Positions 32,187 to 39,936 of a stretch of 41,755 bases of DNA are shown here, one piece after another; position 1 is the stretch's first letter; the number at the start of each line of letters is the position of its first letter. The DNA is from Rhizobium sp. Q54 (GTDB lineage Bacteria; Pseudomonadota; Alphaproteobacteria; Rhizobiales; Xanthobacteraceae). Location of the stretch: positions 1 to 41,755 of the forward strand of contig CAMBQQ010000030.1 in the NCBI GenBank assembly GCA_945870035.1, given 5' to 3'. Under the pieces are notes generated by a model. It made no database searches, was not told the origin of the DNA, and saw only the letters and a list, made by a program, of their open reading frames with translations. The position numbers and the translations under genes are program-made.

Positions 32187-32723
32187 GTGCTGAAAATCGC
32201 TCTCATTGTCGTTGCGATCCTTGCGGTCGCGGTCATCGGCGTCCTGCTTATGGCGTCGACCAAGCCCGACACGTTTCGGGTCACGCGCGCGACGACCATC
32301 AAGGCGCCGCCGGACAATATCTATCCGCTGATCGCCGACTTCCATCGCTGGACGGCATGGTCGCCCTATGAAAACAAGGATCCGGCAATGAAGCGGACCT
32401 ATGGCGGGACGCCGGGTGCGGTCGGCCAGACTTACGCCTGGGCCGGCGACAAGAATGTCGGCGAAGGCAGCATGGCGGTTACGGAGGTTGCGGCGCCCTC
32501 GAAGGTCGCGCTCAAACTCGATTTCATCAGTCCGGTCGAAGCCCACAACACAGTGGTTTTCTCACTGATGCCGCAGGCCGACGGCACGATGGTGACATGG
32601 GATATGCAGGGCCCGACGCCGTTCATGGGCAAGATCGTCCATGTCTTCATGAACATGGACAAAATGGTCGGCGACGACTTCGAGATTGGGCTCGCCAAGT
32701 TGAAGGCCGAGGCGGAGAAGTAG
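32187..32723 (+). CDS. Membrane-anchored SRPBCC (polyketide cyclase/START-like) protein
   Basis: 178 residues. Residues 3-23 (IALIVVAILAVAVIGVLLM) form a transmembrane anchor, unusual for this otherwise soluble fold; the rest is a helix-grip domain for a hydrophobic ligand, starting FRVTRATTIKAPPDNIYPLIADFHRWTAWSPYE in family style and ending FMNMDKMVGDDFEIGLAKLK. The start is GTG at 32187 after CAGGGG, 17 bp behind DUF1428. Last gene of the operon; a paired inverted repeat follows directly. Confidence 0.82.
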   Translation: MLKIALIVVAILAVAVIGVLLMASTKPDTFRVTRATTIKAPPDNIYPLIADFHRWTAWSPYENKDPAMKRTYGGTPGAVGQTYAWAGDKNVGEGSMAVTEVAAPSKVALKLDFISPVEAHNTVVFSLMPQADGTMVTWDMQGPTPFMGKIVHVFMNMDKMVGDDFEIGLAKLKAEAEK

Positions 32724-32735
32724 AAGCGCCGTTGG

Positions 32736-32830
32736 TGTCGTCCCCGCGAAGGCGGGGACCCAGTAGACAATGCTTTGGCTTGAGCCGCTGAGTCCGTGAG
32801 TACTAGGTTCCCGCCTTCGCGGGAACGACA
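32736..32830. repeat. Paired inverted repeat between converging genes (copy 2)
   Basis: Arms at 32736-32766 (tgtcgtccccgcgaaggcgg...) and 32801-32830 are near-perfect reverse complements of the same type as 9644-9758. It fills the gap between the SRPBCC stop (32723) and the ubiB stop (32832), so its hairpins probably end transcription from both sides. Confidence 0.8.
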
Positions 32831-32831
32831 G

Positions 32832-34415
32832 CTACACCAGCAACCACGCGATCCAGCCGAGCATCAGCGCGATCATCCACAGTCCGCCGGCGACCCAGCG
32901 GTTGTGGCGCGCCTCGGAGCGGCCGATGGCCTCGACCGATTCCGGCGCCAGCACGATGCCGTTGCGGGTGGCGTCGTCGATCTGATCGAGAATGCTGCCG
33001 GCGCGATGGAGCAGCGCCGGCACCTGCGCGGCGAAGCGGCCGAGTTCGCCGGCGCCTTCGAACGCGCCTTCGAGCTTGCCGGCGGGGCCGAGATGACGCG
33101 CGATCCATTCGCGCACCACCGGGTCGGCGGTCGCCCACATATCGAGCTTGGGATCGAAAGTGCGCGCGACGCCTTCGACGACGACCATGGTCTTCTGCAA
33201 CAGCAGCAGTTCCGGCCGCGTGCGCATGTCGAACAGGCCGGTGACCTCGAACAGCAGCATCAACAGCTTGGCCATCGAGATGTCTTCGGCGGTGCGATTA
33301 TGGATCGGCTCGCCGATGGCGCGGATCGCCTGCGCGAAGTCCGCCACCGAGTGATGCCGCGGCACATAACCGGCGTCGAAATGCACCTGCGCGACGCGGT
33401 GATAATCGCGGGTGATGAAGCCGTACAGGATTTCGGCGAGGAAGCGGCGTTCCTTGGGGCCGAGCTGGCCCATGATGCCGAAGTCGACCGCGACAAGCTT
33501 GCCGTCGGCATCGACGAACAGATTGCCCGGATGCATGTCGGCATGGAAAAAGCCGTCGCGCAGCGCGTGGCGCAGGAAACTTTGAATGACGTTGCGACCG
33601 AGCGCCGGCAGGTCGAGGCCGCGCTCTTCCAAAGTGGCGCGATCGTTCAGCGGCGTGCCGTCGATCCACTCCAGCGTCAGCACTTCGCGCGCGGTGCGGT
33701 CCCAGTCGACGGTCGGGACGCGGAAGTTCGGATCGTCCTTGGTGTTCTCCGCCATTTCGGACGCAGCGGCGGCTTCCAGGCGGAAGTCCATTTCGATCTT
33801 GACCGAACGCGCCAAGGTGGCGACGGCCTCGACCGGGCGCAGACGCTGCGCTTCCGTTGACATCTTTTCAGCCGTGCGCGCGGCGAAGAAGAAGGCGTCG
33901 AGGTCGGCGTTGAGACGGCGCTCGATGCCGGGGCGCAGCACCTTGACGGCGACGGTCTTGCGTTCGCCGGCGATGTCGATTTCGGCCTTGTGCACCTGCG
34001 CGATCGACGCGGCGGCAACCGACGGGCCGAGGCTGGCATAGGTCGCGTTCAGCGGCCGGTCAAAGGCGGCGACGATGACGGCTTCCGCTTCGCTTTGCGG
34101 AAACGGCGGCATGCGATCTTGCAGGCTTTCCAGGCTTTTCGCGATAGGGACGCCGACCACATCAGGACGTGTCGCCATGAACTGGCCGAGCTTGACGTAA
34201 GTGGGGCCGAGCTTGGTCAGCGCCGCCGCGAGCCGGCCAGAATCGTCCTTTGTGCCTGCCTTGGTTGTCGGCCGCTCGATCAGCCGCGCCATGGCGATGA
34301 AGGTGCGTTCCGGCAGCGGCAGCGCGCGCGTATCGACCAGGGCGAATACGCCTTCGCGCGCCAGGACGTATCCGGTGCGCACCAGCCGCGTGAGGTGAGA
34401 GAGAGAGGAAATCAC
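32832..34415 (-). CDS. ubiB: UbiB, ubiquinone biosynthesis atypical kinase
   Basis: ABC1/ADCK-family protein needed for ubiquinone synthesis, 527 residues from the GTG at 34415. The family motifs are complete: GPTYVKLGQFMATRPD (KxGQ), AAASIAQVHKA (Ala-rich loop), VAVKVLRP, EMDFRLEAAAA (ExD), HADMHPGN and AVDFGIMGQL (the metal Asp). A C-terminal hydrophobic anchor (WMIALMLGWIAWLLV) fixes it in the inner membrane. The frame runs upstream to 34514, but that extension translates an intergenic repeat, so it was left out. ubiE lies upstream on the same strand. Confidence 0.92.
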   Translation of the reverse strand: MISSLSHLTRLVRTGYVLAREGVFALVDTRALPLPERTFIAMARLIERPTTKAGTKDDSGRLAAALTKLGPTYVKLGQFMATRPDVVGVPIAKSLESLQDRMPPFPQSEAEAVIVAAFDRPLNATYASLGPSVAAASIAQVHKAEIDIAGERKTVAVKVLRPGIERRLNADLDAFFFAARTAEKMSTEAQRLRPVEAVATLARSVKIEMDFRLEAAAASEMAENTKDDPNFRVPTVDWDRTAREVLTLEWIDGTPLNDRATLEERGLDLPALGRNVIQSFLRHALRDGFFHADMHPGNLFVDADGKLVAVDFGIMGQLGPKERRFLAEILYGFITRDYHRVAQVHFDAGYVPRHHSVADFAQAIRAIGEPIHNRTAEDISMAKLLMLLFEVTGLFDMRTRPELLLLQKTMVVVEGVARTFDPKLDMWATADPVVREWIARHLGPAGKLEGAFEGAGELGRFAAQVPALLHRAGSILDQIDDATRNGIVLAPESVEAIGRSEARHNRWVAGGLWMIALMLGWIAWLLV

Positions 34416-34470
34416 AATTGATCCGTGAGCCGACAGAGATTGACCGACAACTGCGAGACGAACGCTGTCT

Positions 34471-34577
34471 GCTCCCTCCCCCCTTGTGGGGGAGGGTTGG
34501 GGTGGGGGGTGCAAGGCACCGCAAGGCCATGTCGACTACCCCCCTCCCTGTCCCTCCCCCACAAGGGGGGAGGGAAC
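34471..34577. repeat. Inverted repeat between ubiE and ubiB
   Basis: Arms gctccctccccccttgtggg.. (34471-34497) and ccctcccccacaaggggggagg.. pattern at 34552-34577 are largely complementary, with a G-rich then C-rich interior. It resembles the outer arms of the element at 16952-17129 (both contain ccccttgtggg). It separates ubiE from ubiB in the same operon direction. Confidence 0.65.
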
Positions 34578-34614
34578 GATGGAAGCAGGCGCATACGCTG
34601 TGTTGAAGACTTAA

Positions 34615-35379
34615 TCACAACTTCCAGCCTGAATGCATCGCCACGACATTGCCGGTCATCGATGTGAAGGTGACGCGGCGGAAGCCGGCCTCCTCGATCG
34701 TCGATGCGAAGGCCTTCGGCTTGGGGAATTTGCGGATCGACTCAACGAGGTAGGCGTAAGCCTCGCGGTCGCCGGTGACGGCGCGGCCGATATTCGGGAT
34801 GACGTGCTGTGAATACAGGTCATAGATTTTATCCAACCCCGGCACATCGACGCTGGAAAATTCCAGGCTGAGGAAGTGGCCGCCGAATTTGAGCACGCGG
34901 TGCGCTTCGCTCAAGGCCTTGGCGATGCGCGGTACGTTGCGGATGCCGAAGGCGATGGTGACGCAGTCGAAGCTCTTGTCGGCGTAAGGCAGTTCTTCGG
35001 CATTGCCCTGCTCGAAGGTGACCTTGTCGTCGAGGCCGTGCTCCAGCGCGCGCGCGCGGCCGACCGCCAGCATTTCGGCGTTGATGTCACAGACCGTGAC
35101 GCGGGTATTGTCGCCGCCGGCTTCAACCGTGCGGAAGGCCACGTCGCCGGTGCCACCGGCGAGATCGAGCAGCGCGAAAGGCCGGTCGCTCGCCTTGCCC
35201 GGCGGATTGACCGCCGTCACCAGCGCATCCTTCCAGGCGCGGTGCAGGCCGCCCGACATCAGGTCGTTCATCAGGTCGTAGCGGCGCGCGACCGAGTGAA
35301 AAACCTCGTCCACCATGCCCTGTTTGTCGGCCAAAGGCACGGTCTGGTCGCCGAAATGCGTCTCTTCTTGCGGTGTCAT
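34615..35379 (-). CDS. ubiE: Demethylmenaquinone/ubiquinone C-methyltransferase UbiE
   Basis: SAM-dependent methyltransferase of the ubiquinone pathway, 254 residues from the ATG at 35379, chosen for AAAGGA 10 nt upstream; a second in-frame ATG at 35409 would add ten residues. [30 protein letters not shown] is the UbiE opening; [14 protein letters not shown] is the SAM loop; [15 protein letters not shown] and [16 protein letters not shown] follow; RKFPKPKAF and [12 protein letters not shown] end it. It is divergent from mutM with 79 bp between starts and heads ubiE-ubiB. Confidence 0.95.
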   Translation of the reverse strand: MTPQEETHFGDQTVPLADKQGMVDEVFHSVARRYDLMNDLMSGGLHRAWKDALVTAVNPPGKASDRPFALLDLAGGTGDVAFRTVEAGGDNTRVTVCDINAEMLAVGRARALEHGLDDKVTFEQGNAEELPYADKSFDCVTIAFGIRNVPRIAKALSEAHRVLKFGGHFLSLEFSSVDVPGLDKIYDLYSQHVIPNIGRAVTGDREAYAYLVESIRKFPKPKAFASTIEEAGFRRVTFTSMTGNVVAMHSGWKL

Positions 35380-35458
35380 AAGCCAATAGTCCTTTGCGGG
35401 CAGGACCATAGCGCGGCAGGCGGCGGGGCGCTATGTGTGAACGCTGGAGCGGTTAACC

Positions 35459-36334
35459 ATGCCCGAGCTACCCGAAGTCGAAACCGTGCGCCGGGGCCTC
35501 GCCCCCGTCATGGAAGGCGCCCGGATCGTCAAGGTCGAGGTGCGGCGGGGCGACCTGCGCTGGCCGCTGGTCAAGGATTTCGCCAAGCGCATCGCCGGGG
35601 CGACGGTTGACGGCCTCGGCCGCCGCGCCAAATATCTGGTGGCGGATTTGTCGACCGGCGATGTGCTGCTGATGCATCTCGGCATGTCCGGCTCGTTTCA
35701 CATCATCCTGGATGCCAAAACGGCGCGGCCCGGCGATTTCCATCACGAGCGCGGCAAGATCGGCGCGCACGACCATGTCGTGTTCCACATGTCGAACGGC
35801 GCGACGGTGACGTTCAACGATCCGCGCCGTTTCGGCTCGATGAAGCTGGTCAAGCGGACCGAGATCGACAAGGAGCCGTTGCTCAATGCGCTCGGGCAGG
35901 AGCCTTTGGGCAATGAATTCGATGCCGTTATGCTGGCGAAAGCCTGCGCCGGTAAAAAGACATCGCTGAAGGCGGCGCTGCTCGACCAGCGTGTCGTCGC
36001 CGGCCTCGGCAACATCTATGTCTGCGAGGCGCTCTTTCGCGCGCATCTTTCGCCGAAGCGGCAGGCCTCGACCATCGCCGACCGCAAGGGTTTGCCGAAC
36101 CCGCGCGCGGCGGCGTTGGTGGATTCGATCAAGGCGGTGCTGCACGACGCCATCAGAGCCGGCGGTTCGTCGCTGCGCGATCACCGCCAGGCCGACGGCA
36201 CGCTCGGTTATTTCCAGCACAATTTCAGCGTCTATGACCGCGAGGGTCAGCCGTGCCCGCACTGCAAGGGCGCCATCAAGCGCATCGTACAGAACGGCCG
36301 CTCGACATTTTATTGTCCGGTGTGCCAGAAATAG
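35459..36334 (+). CDS. mutM: Formamidopyrimidine-DNA glycosylase (Fpg)
   Basis: Base-excision enzyme removing 8-oxoguanine and formamidopyrimidines. 291 residues. The N-terminal [13 protein letters not shown] supplies the catalytic Pro2 and Glu3; MHLGMSGSF and the H2TH helix region [20 protein letters not shown] follow; the C-terminal zinc finger has CPHC and CPVC at the very end, with the DNA-binding Arg in QNGRSTF. It is divergent from ubiE, as in many Alphaproteobacteria. Confidence 0.97.
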   Translation: MPELPEVETVRRGLAPVMEGARIVKVEVRRGDLRWPLVKDFAKRIAGATVDGLGRRAKYLVADLSTGDVLLMHLGMSGSFHIILDAKTARPGDFHHERGKIGAHDHVVFHMSNGATVTFNDPRRFGSMKLVKRTEIDKEPLLNALGQEPLGNEFDAVMLAKACAGKKTSLKAALLDQRVVAGLGNIYVCEALFRAHLSPKRQASTIADRKGLPNPRAAALVDSIKAVLHDAIRAGGSSLRDHRQADGTLGYFQHNFSVYDREGQPCPHCKGAIKRIVQNGRSTFYCPVCQK

Positions 36335-36358
36335 CAAAGATCACCGGGAGAAAACGCG

Positions 36359-37132
36359 ATGGCTTATGAAAATCTCATTGTCGAAAGCAAAGGCCGCGTC
36401 GGCGTCATTACGCTCAACCGGCCGCAGGCGCTCAATGCGCTGAACCGCGCGCTTGTTCTCGAACTGACGCAGGCCATCGACGCCTACGAGGCCGACAGCA
36501 GCATTGGCTGCCTGCTGATCACCGGCAGCGACAAGGCCTTCGCCGCCGGCGCCGACATCAAGGAAATGGCCGACAAGACTTTCATCGACGCCTATCTCGG
36601 CAACTTCGCCGCCGACTGGCACGCGCCGACGCGGGCGCGCAAGCCGATCGTCGCCGCGGTGGCCGGCTTTGCGCTCGGCGGCGGTTGCGAATTGGCGATG
36701 CAGTGCGACATCATCATCGCCGCTGACAACGCCAAGTTCGGCCAGCCCGAAATCAAGCTCGGCGTTATTCCCGGCATTGGCGGCACGCAGCGGCTGACGC
36801 GCGCAATTGGCAAGGCCAAGGCGATGGACATGATCTTGACCGGACGCATGATGGACGCGGCGGAAGCCGAGCGCGCCAATCTCGTTGCGCGCGTTGTGCC
36901 GGCGGCAAGCCTGATGGACGAAGCGATGAAAGTTGCCGACACGATTGCCAACATGTCGCTGCCGTCGGTGCTGGCGGGCAAGGAAGCGGTCAATCGCGCG
37001 TTCGAATCGAGCCTTGCCGAAGGCGTCGTGTTCGAACGGCGCATCTTCCACGCACTGTTTGCCACCGAGGATCAGAAGGAAGGCATGAAGGCCTTCGTCG
37101 AAAAGCGGAAGGCACAGTGGAAGAATCGGTAA
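36359..37132 (+). CDS. Enoyl-CoA hydratase
   Basis: Crotonase-fold enzyme of 257 residues that hydrates trans-2-enoyl-CoA in beta-oxidation. The oxyanion-hole Ala/Gly are in [11 protein letters not shown] and [11 protein letters not shown]; both catalytic Glu are present, in [11 protein letters not shown] and FGQPEIKLG. The sequence is close to short-chain mitochondrial-type ECH ([18 protein letters not shown]). GGGAGA precedes the ATG. It follows mutM by 24 bp. A paired inverted repeat begins 2 bp after its stop. Confidence 0.93.
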   Translation: MAYENLIVESKGRVGVITLNRPQALNALNRALVLELTQAIDAYEADSSIGCLLITGSDKAFAAGADIKEMADKTFIDAYLGNFAADWHAPTRARKPIVAAVAGFALGGGCELAMQCDIIIAADNAKFGQPEIKLGVIPGIGGTQRLTRAIGKAKAMDMILTGRMMDAAEAERANLVARVVPAASLMDEAMKVADTIANMSLPSVLAGKEAVNRAFESSLAEGVVFERRIFHALFATEDQKEGMKAFVEKRKAQWKNR

Positions 37133-37134
37133 AG

Positions 37135-37231
37135 TGTCATGCCCGCGAAGGCGGGCATCCAGTAAACACCAGCGTTAGAGATTGAGCCGCGAGACAGGGG
37201 CCACTGGGTCCCCGCCTTCGCGGGGACGACA
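37135..37231. repeat. Paired inverted repeat between converging genes (copy 3)
   Basis: Arms at 37135-37165 (tgtcatgcccgcgaaggcgg...) and 37202-37231 (cactgggtccccgccttcgc...) belong to the same family as 9644-9758 and 32736-32830. The spacer shares ttgagccgc with copy 2. It spans almost the whole gap between two converging stops (37132 and 37236), so it likely serves as a two-way terminator. Confidence 0.8.
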
Positions 37232-37235
37232 ATAA

Positions 37236-38570
37236 CTACTTCCTGACGCAAATAATGCGCACCATCGATGCCGAGGCATCGCCGCCCGGCGCGGCGGCAG
37301 AAGCCGGCACGTTCTGCGCATCGAGAAAGCCGCGAATGGTCGCGGCGGAAATCAGCCGCAGCGGCGGCATTGACGGCCTGGTGCTGGCGACAACGGCATT
37401 GCGCATTTCCGCCATGCCGATGAAACGGCCCTGTCCGTCGATTGCGGCGGCGCCGGAAAATCCAGCCATCGGCTCGGACTGGCGCAATTCAATCGAATTG
37501 CCGTCGGTGATGCGCGCCTTGATCTCGGCGATCGTCGCCTTGCCGGCTTGCTCCTTCGGACCGGGAATGCCGGCCAGGGTTACATCGGTGGATTTAAGCG
37601 CGGCCCTGTCGTCGGTCATCGACAAAGGCCGGAACCGATGCGGGCGGTAGACGCGCAGTAGCGCCAGCCCGTTATCCTTGTCTTCGGCCAGGCGTTCGGC
37701 ATCGCCGAAACCTGATGCGACGATGACCTGACAGCCGCGCGCCAGACTGGCATTGGTGACGATGTGGCCTTTCGCGCTGACGATAACGCCGCTGCCGTAC
37801 TCGACCGATTTGGCGAGCGCGGCGAACGGCAGACTGCGTTGCGGAAACGGCGCGAACGCCGAGGTCATCGCCACCATCACCGGCGCGACGATGCCTTCCA
37901 TCGCCTGATCGTACAGCATGGTGAAGCCGCGCACCTCGCCGTTGCGGATTGATGCGCGCACCGAAAACTTTTTCAGGCCCTGAAGGCCGCTGATGAAAAA
38001 GCTGTCGTCGCGCAACAGGCTGTATTCCACTTTGCGGCCGCTCGGCTCTTTCTTTTCCCGCTCGAACAATGCGGAAAGCTTGAGGCCGGGGTCGTTGATA
38101 CGGAAAGTCTCGACCTGTACGTCACCGTACTTGGATGGCCAGCGCGTGCCGCGCGCCGCCTCGCGCGCATGCGGCACCATTTTCGTCGGCAGGCCGATGT
38201 GCACGCCGGTCGCCGGATCGGCTACCACGTTCCAGCCGAGTTCCTGTTCCTGCGCGGTCGCGGCAACAGGCGGAGCAGCAGCGGGCGGCGCGGCGACTGG
38301 CGCAGAATCGGGCCGGGCGAGTGCCGCCTTGATGGCGTCCGGCTTCACCGGCGGCAGGACGTTCGGCGCCGCTGCCTGGGCGGCGGGCTTTGCTTCTGCC
38401 GACTTCTTCTCCGACTTTTTCTCTGGCTTCTTTTCCGGCTTGGCGGAGGCGGGCTGGTCCGCTTCCATTGGATAGGGCGCCGCATCCGCCGCCGGCATTT
38501 GCGCCGATGCGGACATCGCGCTGAGCGACAGCGCGAACAATGTCACGATGGGGAGCGGCCTGAATGTCAT
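37236..38570 (-). CDS. Exported trypsin-like protein with degenerate catalytic triad
   Basis: 444 residues: Sec signal peptide (to about residue 23, ALSLSAMSASA), a long Lys/Pro/Ala-rich linker (35-105), an unnamed domain (110-240), then a chymotrypsin-fold domain. GSGVIVSAKGHIVTN at 259-273 should be followed by His-Val-Val but reads ASLARGC; the Asp site DKDNGLALL (297-305) has Gly where HtrA-type proteins have Asp; only the Ser loop GFSGAAAID (Ser372) survives. It is therefore probably not a protease; a binding or scaffold role in the periplasm is inference. Divergent from moeB. Confidence 0.8.
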   Translation of the reverse strand: MTFRPLPIVTLFALSLSAMSASAQMPAADAAPYPMEADQPASAKPEKKPEKKSEKKSAEAKPAAQAAAPNVLPPVKPDAIKAALARPDSAPVAAPPAAAPPVAATAQEQELGWNVVADPATGVHIGLPTKMVPHAREAARGTRWPSKYGDVQVETFRINDPGLKLSALFEREKKEPSGRKVEYSLLRDDSFFISGLQGLKKFSVRASIRNGEVRGFTMLYDQAMEGIVAPVMVAMTSAFAPFPQRSLPFAALAKSVEYGSGVIVSAKGHIVTNASLARGCQVIVASGFGDAERLAEDKDNGLALLRVYRPHRFRPLSMTDDRAALKSTDVTLAGIPGPKEQAGKATIAEIKARITDGNSIELRQSEPMAGFSGAAAIDGQGRFIGMAEMRNAVVASTRPSMPPLRLISAATIRGFLDAQNVPASAAAPGGDASASMVRIICVRK

Positions 38571-38697
38571 TTACGCCATACTAACCAAGATTGCCGCGCA
38601 CACTAGCCCATGGTGACAGGGGCGCAAGGCGGTCAGAAGCGCGGTTCGGCGATAAAGCGGTTCCCAGCCTTCGGTTTGCTGGGCTAGGTTAACCATC

Positions 38698-39489
38698 ATG
38701 CTGAATTCAACCGAACTCGAACGATATGCGCGCCACATCGTGCTGCGCGAAGTGGGTGGGCCCGGCCAGGGCAAGCTCAAGGCCGCGCGCGTGCTGGTGA
38801 TCGGGGCGGGCGGCCTCGGCGCGCCGGTGTTGCTCTATCTCGCCGCCGCCGGCGTCGGCACTATCGGCATCGTCGACGACGACATCGTCTCGCTGTCGAA
38901 CCTGCAACGTCAGGTGATCCATGCGACGCCTGATATCGGCTTGCGCAAGGTCGACAGCGCCGAGGCGGCGATCGAAAAACTCAATCCGCATGTCAAAGTC
39001 GAAACGCATATGACGCGGATCGAGGCCGGCAACGCGCTCGACCTGATTTCCGATTATGACATCGTCGCCGACGGCTCGGATAATTTCGCTACGCGCTATC
39101 TGGTGTCGGATGCGTGCTACTTCGCGCGCAAGCCACTGGTGACGGCGGCGGTCGGCATTTTCGATGGTTCGCTGACGACGATCCGCGCGCACGAAACGAA
39201 CGCCGACGGCGTGCGCAATCCGACGTACCGCTGCCTGTTTCCAGAGCCGCCGCCGGCGGGCTCGATTCCCGCTTGCGCCGAGGCCGGCATTCTCGGCGCA
39301 CTGCCCGGCATACTCGGCTCGATGATGGCGCTCGAAGTCATGCGCGAGATTGTCGGCTTCGGCGAAGGGCTGGTCGGACGCCTGCTGATGGTCGATGCCC
39401 GCTCCATGCGATTCGAGACGCTCAGCTATGCGTGGGACGCGGATAATCCTTTGAGCGGAAATCGGCCGACGATTGTCGATTTGTCCTGA
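38698..39489 (+). CDS. moeB: MoeB/ThiF-like adenylyltransferase (E1 family)
   Basis: Adenylates the C-terminal Gly of a small sulfur carrier (MoaD or ThiS) for molybdopterin or thiamine synthesis. 263 residues. ERYARHIVLREVGGPGQGKL opens it; GAGGLGAPVLLYLAAAGVG is the nucleotide loop; VDDDIVSLSNLQRQ and the catalytic-Cys region PACAEAG (Cys193) follow. E. coli MoeB holds zinc with four cysteines in two CxxC pairs; here only Cys179 (YRCLF) remains, with Thr in the first position and no CxxC near the C-terminus. No carrier gene is adjacent, so MoeB versus ThiF is not certain. Confidence 0.88.
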   Translation: MLNSTELERYARHIVLREVGGPGQGKLKAARVLVIGAGGLGAPVLLYLAAAGVGTIGIVDDDIVSLSNLQRQVIHATPDIGLRKVDSAEAAIEKLNPHVKVETHMTRIEAGNALDLISDYDIVADGSDNFATRYLVSDACYFARKPLVTAAVGIFDGSLTTIRAHETNADGVRNPTYRCLFPEPPPAGSIPACAEAGILGALPGILGSMMALEVMREIVGFGEGLVGRLLMVDARSMRFETLSYAWDADNPLSGNRPTIVDLS

Positions 39490-39623
39490 AAGCACAGGCC
39501 TTTTTCAGACTCCGTCAGAAAACAGCCCTAACGGGCGTTTACGATTTGCGGAACTTCGACTTAACAGCGGAACAGCAATTTTCGGTCAAAGTGGAGTCAA
39601 ATTCGAGTAACGGAGTTTGCGTC

Positions 39624-39845
39624 ATGTATTCGGCCCAGCAAATCGCCCACGAGACTCTCGGCGCTCATCAGCGCGGCGTCGTCGAATGCGAAAAATGTCA
39701 TTCGCCGATCCAAATTCGCCAGCCCGGCATGGTCAGCGTCGAGTTCAGCGTGCCGTGCCCGAAGTGCGGCCATCGCGGCATTTACTTCAAGCGCATGATC
39801 TATAATGAAGACGCCTATGAGCGCCGCAAGACGCCGCGCGGCTAA
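39624..39845 (+). CDS. Small zinc-ribbon protein of unknown function
   Basis: 73 residues with two CxxC pairs: Cys22/Cys25 (ECEKC) and Cys45/Cys48 (PCPKC), 20 residues apart, forming a zinc ribbon, followed by a basic tail ending YERRKTPRG. ATG 39624 is supported by AACGGAG 8 nt upstream; the frame is open further upstream but without a start and ribosome-binding site as good. It lies alone between moeB and a converging dehydrogenase, and its TAA overlaps by two bases the stop of a vestigial reading frame on the other strand. Role unknown. Confidence 0.7.
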   Translation: MYSAQQIAHETLGAHQRGVVECEKCHSPIQIRQPGMVSVEFSVPCPKCGHRGIYFKRMIYNEDAYERRKTPRG

Positions 39846-39883
39846 AGCATACTCGGCAGCACGCGATCCGGCGGACCATAGCC
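39842..39883 (-). pseudogene. Vestigial C-terminal tail of a second D-glycerate dehydrogenase
   Basis: On the minus strand this codes GYGPPDRVLPSML-stop, while the intact dehydrogenase just upstream ends GHRPPDRVLPSML-stop. Ten residues and the stop are identical in protein, but six of these ten codons differ at synonymous positions (CGC/CGA, GTG/GTC, CTG/CTT, CCG/CCC, AGT/TCA, CTT/CTA). Only 17 codons remain open before an upstream stop. It is best read as the remains of a diverged tandem paralogue. Confidence 0.6.
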
Positions 39884-39905
39884 CCACGCTTGCGTGGGGC
39901 GTCAA

Positions 39906-39936
39906 AATAAAAAAGCGGCGGCTGCCGGCCACAGCC
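39906..39936 (-). terminator. Probable terminator of the dehydrogenase gene
   Basis: Reading the minus strand from the stop codon: ggctg-tggccgg-cagcc, then GCCGC and TTTTTTATTTT. The stem is only 5 bp but can extend through ggcc pairs, and the T-run is clear. It separates the intact gene from the vestigial tail. Confidence 0.5.

Noticed and set aside
34416..34514. N-terminal extension of UbiB
   Set aside because: The added 33 residues translate a dispersed repeat and do not fit the family; GTG 34415 gives the usual start.
39881..39900. Hairpin gccccacg-cttg-cgtggggc as a terminator
   Set aside because: No T-run follows on either strand. It may be a leftover from the lost gene.
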